Source: Salinicoccus sesuvii | Lineage (GTDB): Bacteria; Bacillota; Bacilli; Staphylococcales; Salinicoccaceae | Assembly (NCBI RefSeq): GCF_042648145.1 | Contig: NZ_JBHRWV010000008.1 | Location: forward strand, 62,001-126,000 | Direction of reading: 5' to 3' | Length of the DNA: 64,000 nt | Translations under genes and position numbers: made by a program | Shown here: positions 18,338 to 25,234 of the stretch, in pieces | Layout: every line of letters begins with the position of its first letter | Position numbering within the stretch: the stretch's first letter is position 1 | The notes under the pieces: model-generated | What the model was told of the DNA's origin: nothing | The model's input: only the letters and a program-made list of their open reading frames with translations | Database searches by the model: none

Positions 18338-18655
18338 ATGGAAGCAATTAGACAATATGACGACTATAAAGAAAAGATACAGGGCGACGATAAGATCATC
18401 ATCAAATTCTTCGCCGACTGGTGTCCAGATTGCACACGCATGAATATGTTCATCGATCCAATCCTCGAGGAGTACAATCATCTCGATTGGTATGAACTGA
18501 ACCGCGATGAGTTGCCTGAAGCGGCAGATGAAAATGATGTCATGGGCATCCCAAGCTTACTCATATTCCAAAACGGTGAAAAGCTTGGTCACCTACACTC
18601 AGCAGATGCTAAATCACCGGAATCAGTCAAAAACTTCCTCCAGAATAATCTTTAA
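18338..18655 (+). CDS. Thioredoxin-family protein (105 aa)
   Basis: The motif FADWCPDCTRMN contains a WCPDC redox centre, and MGIPSLLIFQNG holds the cis-proline. It resembles the YtpP-type thioredoxins of Bacillus and staphylococci. AAAGGAG sits eight bases before the ATG. It is transcribed alone, divergent from the ArsC-like gene and convergent with aroD. Confidence 0.85.
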   Translation: MEAIRQYDDYKEKIQGDDKIIIKFFADWCPDCTRMNMFIDPILEEYNHLDWYELNRDELPEAADENDVMGIPSLLIFQNGEKLGHLHSADAKSPESVKNFLQNNL

Positions 18656-18664
18656 ATATCAGAA

Positions 18665-18691
18665 GGTCCCGCTAAAACAGCGGGATCTTTT
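18665..18691. terminator. Terminator between the thioredoxin-like gene and aroD
   Basis: GGTCCCGCT / AGCGGGATC arms with a five-base loop are followed by TTTT on the plus strand. It can also end the convergent aroD transcript. Confidence 0.8.
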
Positions 18692-18697
18692 AATCAT

Positions 18698-19441
18698 CTA
18701 TTCGAATATTTGTAGATTGTTTTTCAGATCCTGAACATGAAACTGGCCTGGAGCAGCTTTGTGAGAGATGTAACCATACGTAAGACAAGAACCAAATACG
18801 CCACCTGCGACACGCGTAATCTTACCCAATTCTCCCATGCTGATGCCGACGACTTGGCATTTCAGTTGCTGGCGTGCATCGTGTACGGCAGTAAGAATGC
18901 TTAAGACATCCCGTCCATCTGCAGGATTGTATGCAAGCTTCAATATATCGCCACCTCGTTCATGCATGTCTTTATATGTGGCCATTATCTCATCAAAGTC
19001 CGGCGTATCCCTGAAGTCGTGCTGACTCAGTACAACCAGTACGCCTTTTCGCTTCGCTTTTTCAATCAACGTATCGACAATATCCTCATACATGAAGAAC
19101 TCGACATCAATCAACTGAATATCGCACTGATCAAGCACAGCATTGAGCAACGATTCATACTCCACCGCCGTCTTCTGTCCCTTACCCCCTTCACTTTGGG
19201 TCCGGTACGTATAGAGAATCGGATAATCCTCAAGTTTCTCAGATATGTGATTAACAAGCTGCAGATGCTCTTCCTGACTGAGTGCATCAAATGCGTCGCT
19301 TCTGATTTCGACAATATCGACTGCTGATGGGTTGTCTAGTACGCCTTTGATCTCTTCATCCACCGTCTCTTTCGAATGATTCGAGAAGGAAACGACCACT
19401 TTGGGTTGTCCACTCCCGATGCCTACACCTTTGACATTCAT
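18698..19441 (-). CDS. aroD: 3-dehydroquinate dehydratase, type I
   Basis: AroD (247 aa) makes 3-dehydroshikimate in the shikimate pathway through a Schiff base. Visible motifs are DIVEIRSDAFD, YTYRTQSEGG, the catalytic histidine in LSQHDF and the Schiff-base lysine in DILKLAYNP. The ATG at 19441 is chosen because GAGGGATATGT lies in front of it. It is monocistronic. Confidence 0.93.
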   Translation of the reverse strand: MNVKGVGIGSGQPKVVVSFSNHSKETVDEEIKGVLDNPSAVDIVEIRSDAFDALSQEEHLQLVNHISEKLEDYPILYTYRTQSEGGKGQKTAVEYESLLNAVLDQCDIQLIDVEFFMYEDIVDTLIEKAKRKGVLVVLSQHDFRDTPDFDEIMATYKDMHERGGDILKLAYNPADGRDVLSILTAVHDARQQLKCQVVGISMGELGKITRVAGGVFGSCLTYGYISHKAAPGQFHVQDLKNNLQIFE

Positions 19442-19459
19442 ACATATCCCTCTTATCAT

Positions 19460-19691
19460 CGTTATTTATTTATATACAATATAGAAAGTATCAAAAAAAT
19501 TCAAATATAATATCGAATCTCTTTCTTTCCCTTAATATGTTTAGGCAGGGCAATAAAAGGTTAATATATGATTAGAGCAACTAATTATCCGGCCAATATC
19601 ATTTCCACCGGAAGCTCATACTACTGTACTCTCATATTTCAGAACGATGCGTAGTTTTACCATATTCAGAAAATTATAGGAGGAATTTAGA
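19460..19691. other. Intergenic region between aroD and the DUF3243 gene
   Basis: About 230 AT-rich bases hold the divergent promoters of aroD and the DUF3243 gene. I see no ORF with a ribosome site and no strong hairpin. The ribosome site GGAGGAA directly precedes 19692. Confidence 0.5.
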
Positions 19692-20012
19692 ATGGCTAAC
19701 GAAGAAATGAATAATCCAGAACAAAAAGCACAAAATATGGATCAGGAAGACAAAAATCAGATTCTTGAAAGTTACAACAAGTTCATCGATTATCTCGGAG
19801 ACCAGGTCCATAAAGGCGAGAAGGTTGGAATGAACGAAGACCAACTAGCAAAAGCTGCTAAAAAGGTTGCTGATTACCTCGCCAAGAATGAAGAACCACG
19901 CAACCGCGAAGAGCAGGTTCTAAAAGAACTTTGGAAATCTGCAGAGAACAATGATGAAAAAGATACAATCGCTAAAGCGCTTGTTAGAATGGCTCAGAAA
20001 ACAAATAATTAA
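19692..20012 (+). CDS. DUF3243 family protein
   Basis: This 106-residue acidic, helical protein contains NKFIDYLGDQVHKGEKVGMN and LAKKVADYLAKNEEP-like segments, matching DUF3243 (YmfJ of B. subtilis). It is soluble and without known activity. TAGGAGGAA precedes the ATG and a bidirectional terminator follows. Confidence 0.8.
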   Translation: MANEEMNNPEQKAQNMDQEDKNQILESYNKFIDYLGDQVHKGEKVGMNEDQLAKAAKKVADYLAKNEEPRNREEQVLKELWKSAENNDEKDTIAKALVRMAQKTNN

Positions 20013-20027
20013 TATTTAAAATATCGT

Positions 20028-20061
20028 AAAAAAAGACACTCCATATGAAGTGTCTTTTTTT
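20028..20061. terminator. Bidirectional terminator
   Basis: An eight-base stem AAGACACT / AGTGTCTT is flanked by A7 on the left and T7 on the right, so it serves both the DUF3243 gene and the convergent Mur-ligase gene whose stop it touches. Confidence 0.9.
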
Positions 20062-21517
20062 ATTGCTCAAGATGATCATAGATGAATGACTTATCATCAT
20101 GATCTAAAAGTTCACCACGATAGTGCTGAGGTTCGTTGATGCCAGTCAATAAGATGATTGAATTAGCATCCGCATGTTCAATGGCTTTGACGATACCTTC
20201 TTGCCTTGAAACAGCAGTGACCGTATTTGTGCCATCGTACGTTGCTGGCAGTGATGCCTGCATCATACGAACGATTTCATACTCATCCTCGTAGCCAATC
20301 TGCTCTGCTGCAAGCACAAGATGATGCAGATTTTCAGGCACTTCTTGCATCGTCATTCTGATCTTTTCATACCCTCTCAGACCGATGCCCGTTACCATGA
20401 CAATCAGTTTTTTGTCGACCTTTTCTGCATACCTCATTGCATTAACAATCGACTCATTAATCGCGATTGGGGTATGCGCAAAATCCAAAATGAAGTCGTA
20501 GGTATTTTTAGAGAATAGTTCGAAGCGATGAACTGGCGGGCTAATTCTATCCGATGCTTCAATGACCGAATTCACATCATACCCAAGTTTTAATAAAGCG
20601 AATATACTTGTAGCTAGATTAATATAGTTGTGTTCACCTAGGAATTTCGGTTTCACTCTATACTGATTATCCCCTACTACCAGATCGATGTGATCGATGT
20701 CGGTGCTGAATCGATAATATGTGTCCTGATATTTAGAAAAGTGAAATGAATCATCCATCGCGCTTCGATATTCTGGAACATCCGCATTAATTAAACATTG
20801 ATCACTTAATGCTGCAAGTTTGAGCTTCGACGCCAAATAATTTTCCATAGTCAGATGATAATCCAGATGCTCGGGGCTGAAATTATTGAAGACACCTAAT
20901 TCATTCCTGATGAAATCTGTCCGTCTCTGATCTAAAGCGATCGATGTTGCTTCATAAACGATGTAATCATAGTCACGTAGTGAAAAATACTTGATGACTT
21001 CAGCGAATTCGAAATGCATCGGTGTGGTTGGTGTTGAATGTGTAAAAACGACTTTCTCATATGTATGATCATAAATCCCTAAAGTGCCTACCGTGGCCAC
21101 TTTAAGTCCAAGTTCTGAGAGAAGACGTCCAATAAAATGACTGGTTGTCGTTTTACCATTGGTTCCAGTCACTGCGATGTATTTGAGTTGACTGATATGT
21201 TCTCCATAGAAAAGTTCCACCATTTCAATAGAGACATCATTGTAATGCTCAATATAGATAATGTTGACCTGTCCGTGGAATGCCTTGAAAGTATCCACTT
21301 CAAAGTCAGTAATGATTAGGGCAGGCTTGCAACTAAGGGCGGATTCCATGTATTTCTTAGAACTTTCCGATGCTTTCAACATGAATACATATCCAGCCCC
21401 AAGATTCTGATACATCGAAGTAATTCCTTGGATTTCCTCGTGATCATCTACTAACTGCAGTGAATTAGGATTAATTATATTCTCTTTTATCGCTTCTACA
21501 ACTTCTGATACCTTCAT
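20060..21517 (-). CDS. Divergent MurE-like Mur ligase (485 aa)
   Basis: The central ATP-binding domain has the Mur P-loop VTGTNGKTTTSHFIG (about 116-130) and NNFSPEHLDYHLTMENY, the HLDYH signature of MurE. A C-terminal Mur_ligase_C domain follows. The normal MurE marks are altered: DNPR/DDPR, which selects diaminopimelate or lysine, is replaced by AAEQIG, and the usual GKGHE near the end is GINEP. It is therefore a stand-alone paralogue with a probably different amino-acid substrate. No mur or dcw genes surround it. It is not assigned the symbol murE for that reason. Confidence 0.8.
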   Translation of the reverse strand: MKVSEVVEAIKENIINPNSLQLVDDHEEIQGITSMYQNLGAGYVFMLKASESSKKYMESALSCKPALIITDFEVDTFKAFHGQVNIIYIEHYNDVSIEMVELFYGEHISQLKYIAVTGTNGKTTTSHFIGRLLSELGLKVATVGTLGIYDHTYEKVVFTHSTPTTPMHFEFAEVIKYFSLRDYDYIVYEATSIALDQRRTDFIRNELGVFNNFSPEHLDYHLTMENYLASKLKLAALSDQCLINADVPEYRSAMDDSFHFSKYQDTYYRFSTDIDHIDLVVGDNQYRVKPKFLGEHNYINLATSIFALLKLGYDVNSVIEASDRISPPVHRFELFSKNTYDFILDFAHTPIAINESIVNAMRYAEKVDKKLIVMVTGIGLRGYEKIRMTMQEVPENLHHLVLAAEQIGYEDEYEIVRMMQASLPATYDGTNTVTAVSRQEGIVKAIEHADANSIILLTGINEPQHYRGELLDHDDKSFIYDHLEQ

Positions 21518-21614
21518 TAAATTCCCCTTCAGCCAGTTCTTATTAGTAAGTTGTTATTACTATTTTATTTAACTATAAAGCAAATGAAAACAATATGAAA
21601 TAGAATCAGACATT

Positions 21615-21992
21615 TTATTTTTCAGATTGTATTAATGATGAATTAAGCAAGTAGGACACCTGATATTTCTCTGACAAGTGCTTTAGGAATCCAATCATCA
21701 CTGTATCTTCTTTAATATCCGAGAGAATTGCTTGTTTCAATACCTTGTATTCTTCTTTCTCTGCCGTGTCACATATGTTTTTAAAATACCCCCATACATG
21801 GTCAAACGTATTTATTCTTGAGCCTTGCGTTGGCGGTACTGATTGTGCCGATTCAATCAAAGTTCTCACTGTCTCGTAAGTCGGTTCACTCTTTAGTACA
21901 TTACGTAGATGGTTGTAATGGCTCTGACTATGGTACATCACTTTATACTTTTCTTTAGCCCATAGTTTCTCGATATGCACCCGTGTGCTCAT
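21615..21992 (-). CDS. YbgA family protein (DUF1722)
   Basis: This 125-residue protein opens with HIEKLWAKEKYKVMYHSQSH, the signature of the DUF1722/YbgA family, and keeps the helical length of the family. In other bacteria the domain is found alone or fused to DUF523 or near photolyase genes; its activity is unknown. It is monocistronic, with a promoter somewhere in the 22000-22190 AT-rich region. Confidence 0.75.
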   Translation of the reverse strand: MSTRVHIEKLWAKEKYKVMYHSQSHYNHLRNVLKSEPTYETVRTLIESAQSVPPTQGSRINTFDHVWGYFKNICDTAEKEEYKVLKQAILSDIKEDTVMIGFLKHLSEKYQVSYLLNSSLIQSEK

Positions 21993-21999
21993 CTAATTT

Positions 22000-22366
22000 C
22001 ATCCTTCCGAAATCTAAATACCCAAAATCAAAAGCTTCAAGCCTATTCCCTCTATTTCCAACTACAAAATTTATTTATTCAGTAAAATTATAATCGTTTA
22101 TAAATCTAAAGTGAGATAGACTAGCACCTCAAATACTTTTCATCTAAAATAGAATCTATCTTAATACAGGCACTGCTTAAAGAAACCATGTCAAAAAGCC
22201 TGCAACCAAAGTGTACAGGCTTTAAAAGAGAACGGAAATTCCTCTTATATCGTAAAGTTAGTTCATCGATGAGCTGGCTCAAGAATATTCAGATAGCGAA
22301 GATTCTCCTGGATGAAATTTATAAACCAGCCTATACCTGAGCAATCAAATTCTTTTCAACATAAAG
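22000..22366. other. Intergenic region left of the universal stress gene
   Basis: It holds the AT-rich promoter side of the YbgA gene (22010-22190), a terminator at 22193-22223 for the minus-strand usp transcript, and a 31-codon minus-strand open stretch (22263-22355) between two stops. The encoded peptide (GWFINFIQENLRYL in part) looks protein-like but has no start, so it may be a gene remnant. Confidence 0.4.
22193..22223 (-). terminator. Terminator downstream of the universal stress gene
   Basis: AAAGCCTG / CAGGCTTT arms with a 13-base loop are followed by TTTTT on the minus strand, about 140 bp past the usp stop. Confidence 0.7.
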
Positions 22367-22789
22367 TTACTTGATGATTAGAACCGGTGTATTGACACGT
22401 TTTGCGACTTTATGCGTAACGTGTCCGAGAACATGCTTTACATCCCGCTTCGAACGTCTATTACTCATGACGACGATTTCATAATCATTTTCTTTTATTT
22501 CTTTCAGAAGCTCATTGACTACACGACCTGCTTTGAAGCGGGTAGTATAACTCACTCCGAGTTCATCCAACTGATCCGTAAACGGTTTGAGATCTTTAAT
22601 CTTATCGTTGATAATATCATTAAAATGCTTACCACGATATTTCACATTATCCACCTGTTCACTTTCAGGAATTACGTTAAAAATCGTGATTTTGGCCTCT
22701 TTGCTGTTTTCTGTCAGCTTCTCCAATTGCTCAGGCACATTGTAAAAGGAATTGCCGAAATCATAAGGGAGCAGTATATTTTTGTACAT
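22367..22789 (-). CDS. Universal stress protein UspA family
   Basis: This 140-residue protein starts MYKNILLPYDFGNS and ends VLGHVTHKVAKRVNTPVLIIK. These are the two ends of the Usp nucleotide-binding fold; the VMSNRRSKRD stretch replaces the usual G-2x-G-9x-G(S/T) partly. AGGTG lies seven bases before the ATG at 22789. It is the last intact host gene before the prophage. Confidence 0.88.
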   Translation of the reverse strand: MYKNILLPYDFGNSFYNVPEQLEKLTENSKEAKITIFNVIPESEQVDNVKYRGKHFNDIINDKIKDLKPFTDQLDELGVSYTTRFKAGRVVNELLKEIKENDYEIVVMSNRRSKRDVKHVLGHVTHKVAKRVNTPVLIIK

Positions 22790-23032
22790 TCTCACACACC
22801 TCGCTGTTCTTCATATTGTTCTTATATATAAATTAACACTTTTCACTACTCCGATTCAATAACTATTCCGAGCTTTTTACATAAAGTTACAGAATACTTT
22901 CAAAACATCCGATAATATCAGTCCCGTCATTAGACTAACACTTATAGTTTTTTGCTTTTACTAAATTCTACCCTACGTGGCATTTGGTAAAACTCGATAA
23001 ATTGCTGGAGGCTATCCGAACAGAATTCATAT

Positions 23033-23064
23033 AAAAAACCTCCGGTTCATTGATGATCCGGAGG
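23033..23064 (-). terminator. Terminator of ssrA (tmRNA), separated from its gene
   Basis: CCTCCGG / CCGGAGG arms with a 12-base loop are followed by six T on the minus strand. It lies 24 bp downstream (minus strand) of the ssrA 3'-end copy and is the expected native terminator of ssrA now cut off by the prophage. Confidence 0.8.
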
Positions 23065-23087
23065 TCGATGTACAGTTTAATTGCAAT

Positions 23088-23102
23088 ATGGAGACGGCGG
23101 GA
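23088..23102 (-). other. Prophage attachment core = 3' end of ssrA (tmRNA)
   Basis: The minus strand reads TCCCGCCGTCTCCAT, the 3'-terminal acceptor-arm sequence of staphylococcal tmRNA. Immediately inward (from 23103) homology to tmRNA stops, so this is the distal att copy left after integration. It marks the left boundary of the prophage. The second copy, inside the rebuilt ssrA, must lie right of 64000. Confidence 0.8.
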
Positions 23103-23325
23103 GACTGTCGGGACGTTTATCGACCGTTTTTATATCTTTCTATCGTTGTTAATTCCGCTTAAAGCGGAATACTCCATGTAGTAATGCCTCTTATATGGTA
23201 GAAACACGACTAATCCGAGACCACAATAAGGTATCTACGTAAAAAATAAGAGCATCCGAGGATACTCCATGGCTGGTTGCCTTATGCTTCTATTATACTA
23301 CATATATCTAAACGAAGATAATTAC

Positions 23326-23637
23326 TTAAATCAGCTTATCGTCCATATCCCTAATTAAGAACATCACTTCTTCGTGCCAGTCGCCATCAAACCAGCCGAT
23401 ATGATGCATCTCCCGAATGCCGTTATGGTCTGGTGGTTGCTCCTCATCCATATAGCTAACGTCGAGAGAACAGGCAACATTATGTTTATCCCCTTTTTTA
23501 ACCTTGCGATTCAACAGATCGATGATTGTATCCAACTTATCTTTATTAGAACCAATATCTACAAACTCGACCTGATTAGCCATGATCATATTATCTTTCT
23601 GCTCCCAAACCATTACAAAAATTTTGAAACGCCCCAT
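23326..23637 (-). CDS. Phage protein of unknown function behind YolD
   Basis: This 103-residue protein (start MGRFKIFVMVWEQKDN) has a mixed alpha/beta composition. The ATG at 23637 has GGAGG eight bases upstream and lies one base after the YolD stop, so it belongs to the SOS-type YolD operon. I do not recognise a family. Its position suggests it works with YolD. Confidence 0.65.
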   Translation of the reverse strand: MGRFKIFVMVWEQKDNMIMANQVEFVDIGSNKDKLDTIIDLLNRKVKKGDKHNVACSLDVSYMDEEQPPDHNGIREMHHIGWFDGDWHEEVMFLIRDMDDKLI

Positions 23638-23638
23638 G

Positions 23639-24031
23639 CTACCAGCCTCCATCCACTTCATATATCTGTACAAACTTTACGTGTATCAACTCAAGACCTT
23701 TACTTACGATGACGATGCCTGTCTTGTCGTCGATGTATTCTACCTTACACTCCAGAGGAACCTCAAAACCGTTATTCCAATACCTCAGTACGATCTCTTT
23801 GCCTAGATTCCTTCTGACCTTTTCCTCTATCATAACTAAAATGTCGTTATCAAATTGTGGCGGACTGCATTTCGCCTGGTCATCAATCATTTGCTCAATC
23901 CGACGATACTGCTCAGGCATCGTCGCAAACGGCTGCCACTTAATCATGCCCCTACCTTGGGGAATATTTGAGTTAAGTTGTTCCACAGGTATCTTTCTGT
24001 AGTCTGTCTCTTGATTAACCTTTGTATTCAT
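23639..24031 (-). CDS. YolD-like protein
   Basis: This 130-residue protein contains RGMIKWQPFATMPEQYRRI, the hallmark of YolD-like proteins, which often sit with Y-family (UmuC) polymerases in Bacillus and phages. No polymerase gene is present here. The ATG at 24031 follows GAGG with eight bases spacing. A promoter with a LexA-type box lies upstream, so induction by DNA damage is likely. Confidence 0.82.
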   Translation of the reverse strand: MNTKVNQETDYRKIPVEQLNSNIPQGRGMIKWQPFATMPEQYRRIEQMIDDQAKCSPPQFDNDILVMIEEKVRRNLGKEIVLRYWNNGFEVPLECKVEYIDDKTGIVIVSKGLELIHVKFVQIYEVDGGW

Positions 24032-24051
24032 CACCATCACCTCTTACGGTG

Positions 24052-24081
24052 ATTATAACGAACACTTGTTCGTATTGTAAA
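24052..24081 (-). promoter_or_regulatory. SOS promoter: -35, LexA box, -10 of the YolD operon
   Basis: Minus strand: TTTACA (24081-24076), an 18-base spacer, TATAAT (24057-24052). Between them is the palindromic CGAACAAGTGTTCG (24059-24072), which fits the Gram-positive LexA box (CGAAC-N4-GTTCG). LexA bound here would block the promoter. Confidence 0.75.
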
Positions 24082-24083
24082 GT

Positions 24084-24112
24084 AAAAAAAGACCCACCCA
24101 TTACGGGCAGGT
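24084..24112 (-). terminator. Terminator of the GNAT-type gene
   Basis: ACCTGCCC / GGGTGGGT arms (eight pairs, two G-U) with a five-base loop are followed by seven T on the minus strand, directly at the stop of the GNAT-like gene. Confidence 0.8.
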
Positions 24113-24756
24113 TAACTTATAGACATAAATGCCATTTTCAATCCGGTTGGAGAAGTGTAGTCTTCAACTTCAGAAAAGCCGAAATCATTGTAAAGATTTC
24201 TCAGTTTGTCTTTATTTTCATATTCTAACCAAATGTAAGACCCACCTGCTAACATTTGAGCATCTAAAATAGTGTCATATGCCAATGTTAACAAAATCTT
24301 TCCGTTAACTGCTTTCGTCTTGAGGGCTTCATCAGTATGGTTCTTACCTAACTGCCCTATGAGAAAAGCGCTAATACTATGATTGTTTACATCTTCACCG
24401 GAATTACTAGACCTTCTTCTTATCCTTTTTTGAACGCTTACACTATACCTAGATAGCTGTCTTTTAGTAAAGACTAAGGCTTTGTTGGATATAGCGTAGT
24501 AGCCCACCAGTACTTGCTCTCCTTTATATGGAGCAAATACTAGATGCGTTTTTGATATGCCAGACTTATCAAATTCAATTGCTCTTTTTTGAAGAAATCC
24601 TTCTACGTCATGTTGCTTTTTGTCACCACTCACTGAAATGGATTTGAATTTGTTCAATAATTCTTGAACTTCTTGCTCTACCTTCTTTTTGTCTCCAGGC
24701 AGGGATTCATCATAAGATGACAGCAAATTAGATAACGCGACTACTTTCAACGACAT
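24112..24756 (-). CDS. GNAT-like acetyltransferase, candidate toxin
   Basis: This 214-residue protein has a helical N-terminus (about 1-60) and a C-terminal half resembling GNAT acetyltransferases: SAFLIGQLGKNH in place of the acetyl-CoA loop and a final YIWLEYENKDKLRNLYNDFG, like the conserved YxxFGF end. Its ATG directly follows the stop of a 55-codon basic ORF, the layout of TacT-type toxin-antitoxin pairs. It has its own promoter region and terminator, so it is a phage cargo unit. Toxicity is inference. Confidence 0.65.
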   Translation of the reverse strand: MSLKVVALSNLLSSYDESLPGDKKKVEQEVQELLNKFKSISVSGDKKQHDVEGFLQKRAIEFDKSGISKTHLVFAPYKGEQVLVGYYAISNKALVFTKRQLSRYSVSVQKRIRRRSSNSGEDVNNHSISAFLIGQLGKNHTDEALKTKAVNGKILLTLAYDTILDAQMLAGGSYIWLEYENKDKLRNLYNDFGFSEVEDYTSPTGLKMAFMSIS

Positions 24757-24924
24757 CTAACGAGAAGACTTCCTTAACAAATCACGAATTTCTGACTTCT
24801 CAGATAATCTGCTGACATTTACACGTACTGGTTTTGCTTTGCGTTCTCTCTCCATTGCACTCAAGACTTTAGTGGCCGACTTTTCGTTGAACTTATAGTC
24901 CGTTACAAATGTCTCGGTAGCCAT
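24757..24924 (-). CDS. Small basic protein, candidate antitoxin (55 aa)
   Basis: The 55-residue product begins MATETFVTDYKFNEKSATK and is rich in lysine, arginine and serine. AGGGGGAGAACGGA stands before the ATG. The stop TAG abuts the ATG of the GNAT-like gene with no gap. I do not see a clear ribbon-helix-helix pattern, so the DNA-binding type of the putative antitoxin stays open. Confidence 0.6.
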   Translation of the reverse strand: MATETFVTDYKFNEKSATKVLSAMERERKAKPVRVNVSRLSEKSEIRDLLRKSSR

Positions 24925-24963
24925 TCCGTTCTCCCCCTAGTGTCACTCACTCACACATTAATC

Positions 24964-24985
24964 TTGTACCTATATTCTAGTACAA
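24964..24985 (-). promoter_or_regulatory. Inverted repeat, possible operator of the GNAT pair
   Basis: Perfect six-base arms TTGTAC / GTACAA surround a ten-base AT-rich centre that contains -10-like TAGAAT and TATAGG on the minus strand. It is 40 bp before the candidate antitoxin start, suitable for autorepression. Function is inferred from position. Confidence 0.45.
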
Positions 24986-25210
24986 TTAACCACATTTTAC
25001 ACGAGATTGGCTTAAAATAATATAGTTTACTAAAATTAATATCACTTTGTAACAAAAAACGAAGTATTTTAGACACAAAAAGTGTTCGTAATTATTGTTA
25101 CCCGTATAAGTAAAAATAATGCACTTTGATACCACTTAATCATATAGCTTGTCGTTACATAGAAGACGATAAATGTTGAACTTGTCTAGTCCTTTTGTGT
25201 TACATGTGTA

Positions 25211-25229
25211 TAGGGGCATAATTGCCCCT
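25211..25229 (-). terminator. Hairpin after the amidase gene
   Basis: AGGGGCA / TGCCCCT arms with a four-to-five base loop just beyond the amidase stop. No long T-run follows on the minus strand, so termination may be partial. Confidence 0.5.
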
Positions 25230-25234
25230 GAATA

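Larger units (their letters stand above)
22796..23325. other. Host-prophage junction region without genes
   Basis: About 530 bp between usp and the first phage gene. From left to right: AT-rich usp promoter DNA, the ssrA terminator (23033-23064), the attachment core (23088-23102), a near-perfect palindrome ATTCCGCTTAAAGCGGAAT (23152-23170), and a weak hairpin with a T-run on the minus strand (about 23249-23295) that may end late phage transcription. Confidence 0.6.
24925..25234. other. Non-coding region between amidase and the GNAT pair
   Basis: About 310 AT-rich bases. It holds an inverted repeat TTGTAC-N10-GTACAA at 24964-24985 upstream of the candidate antitoxin and a hairpin at 25211-25229 after the amidase. 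No further ORF is supported. Confidence 0.55.

Noticed and set aside
23088..23102. Remnant of an ordinary tRNA gene as att site
   Set aside because: The 15 bases and the following terminator match the tmRNA end; the preceding sequence does not give a tRNA T-arm.
23249..23297. Possible type I toxin or small RNA near the left prophage end
   Set aside because: The short frames are only about ten codons, lack ribosome sites and do not look like Fst/PepA peptides; a weak terminator is the simpler reading.
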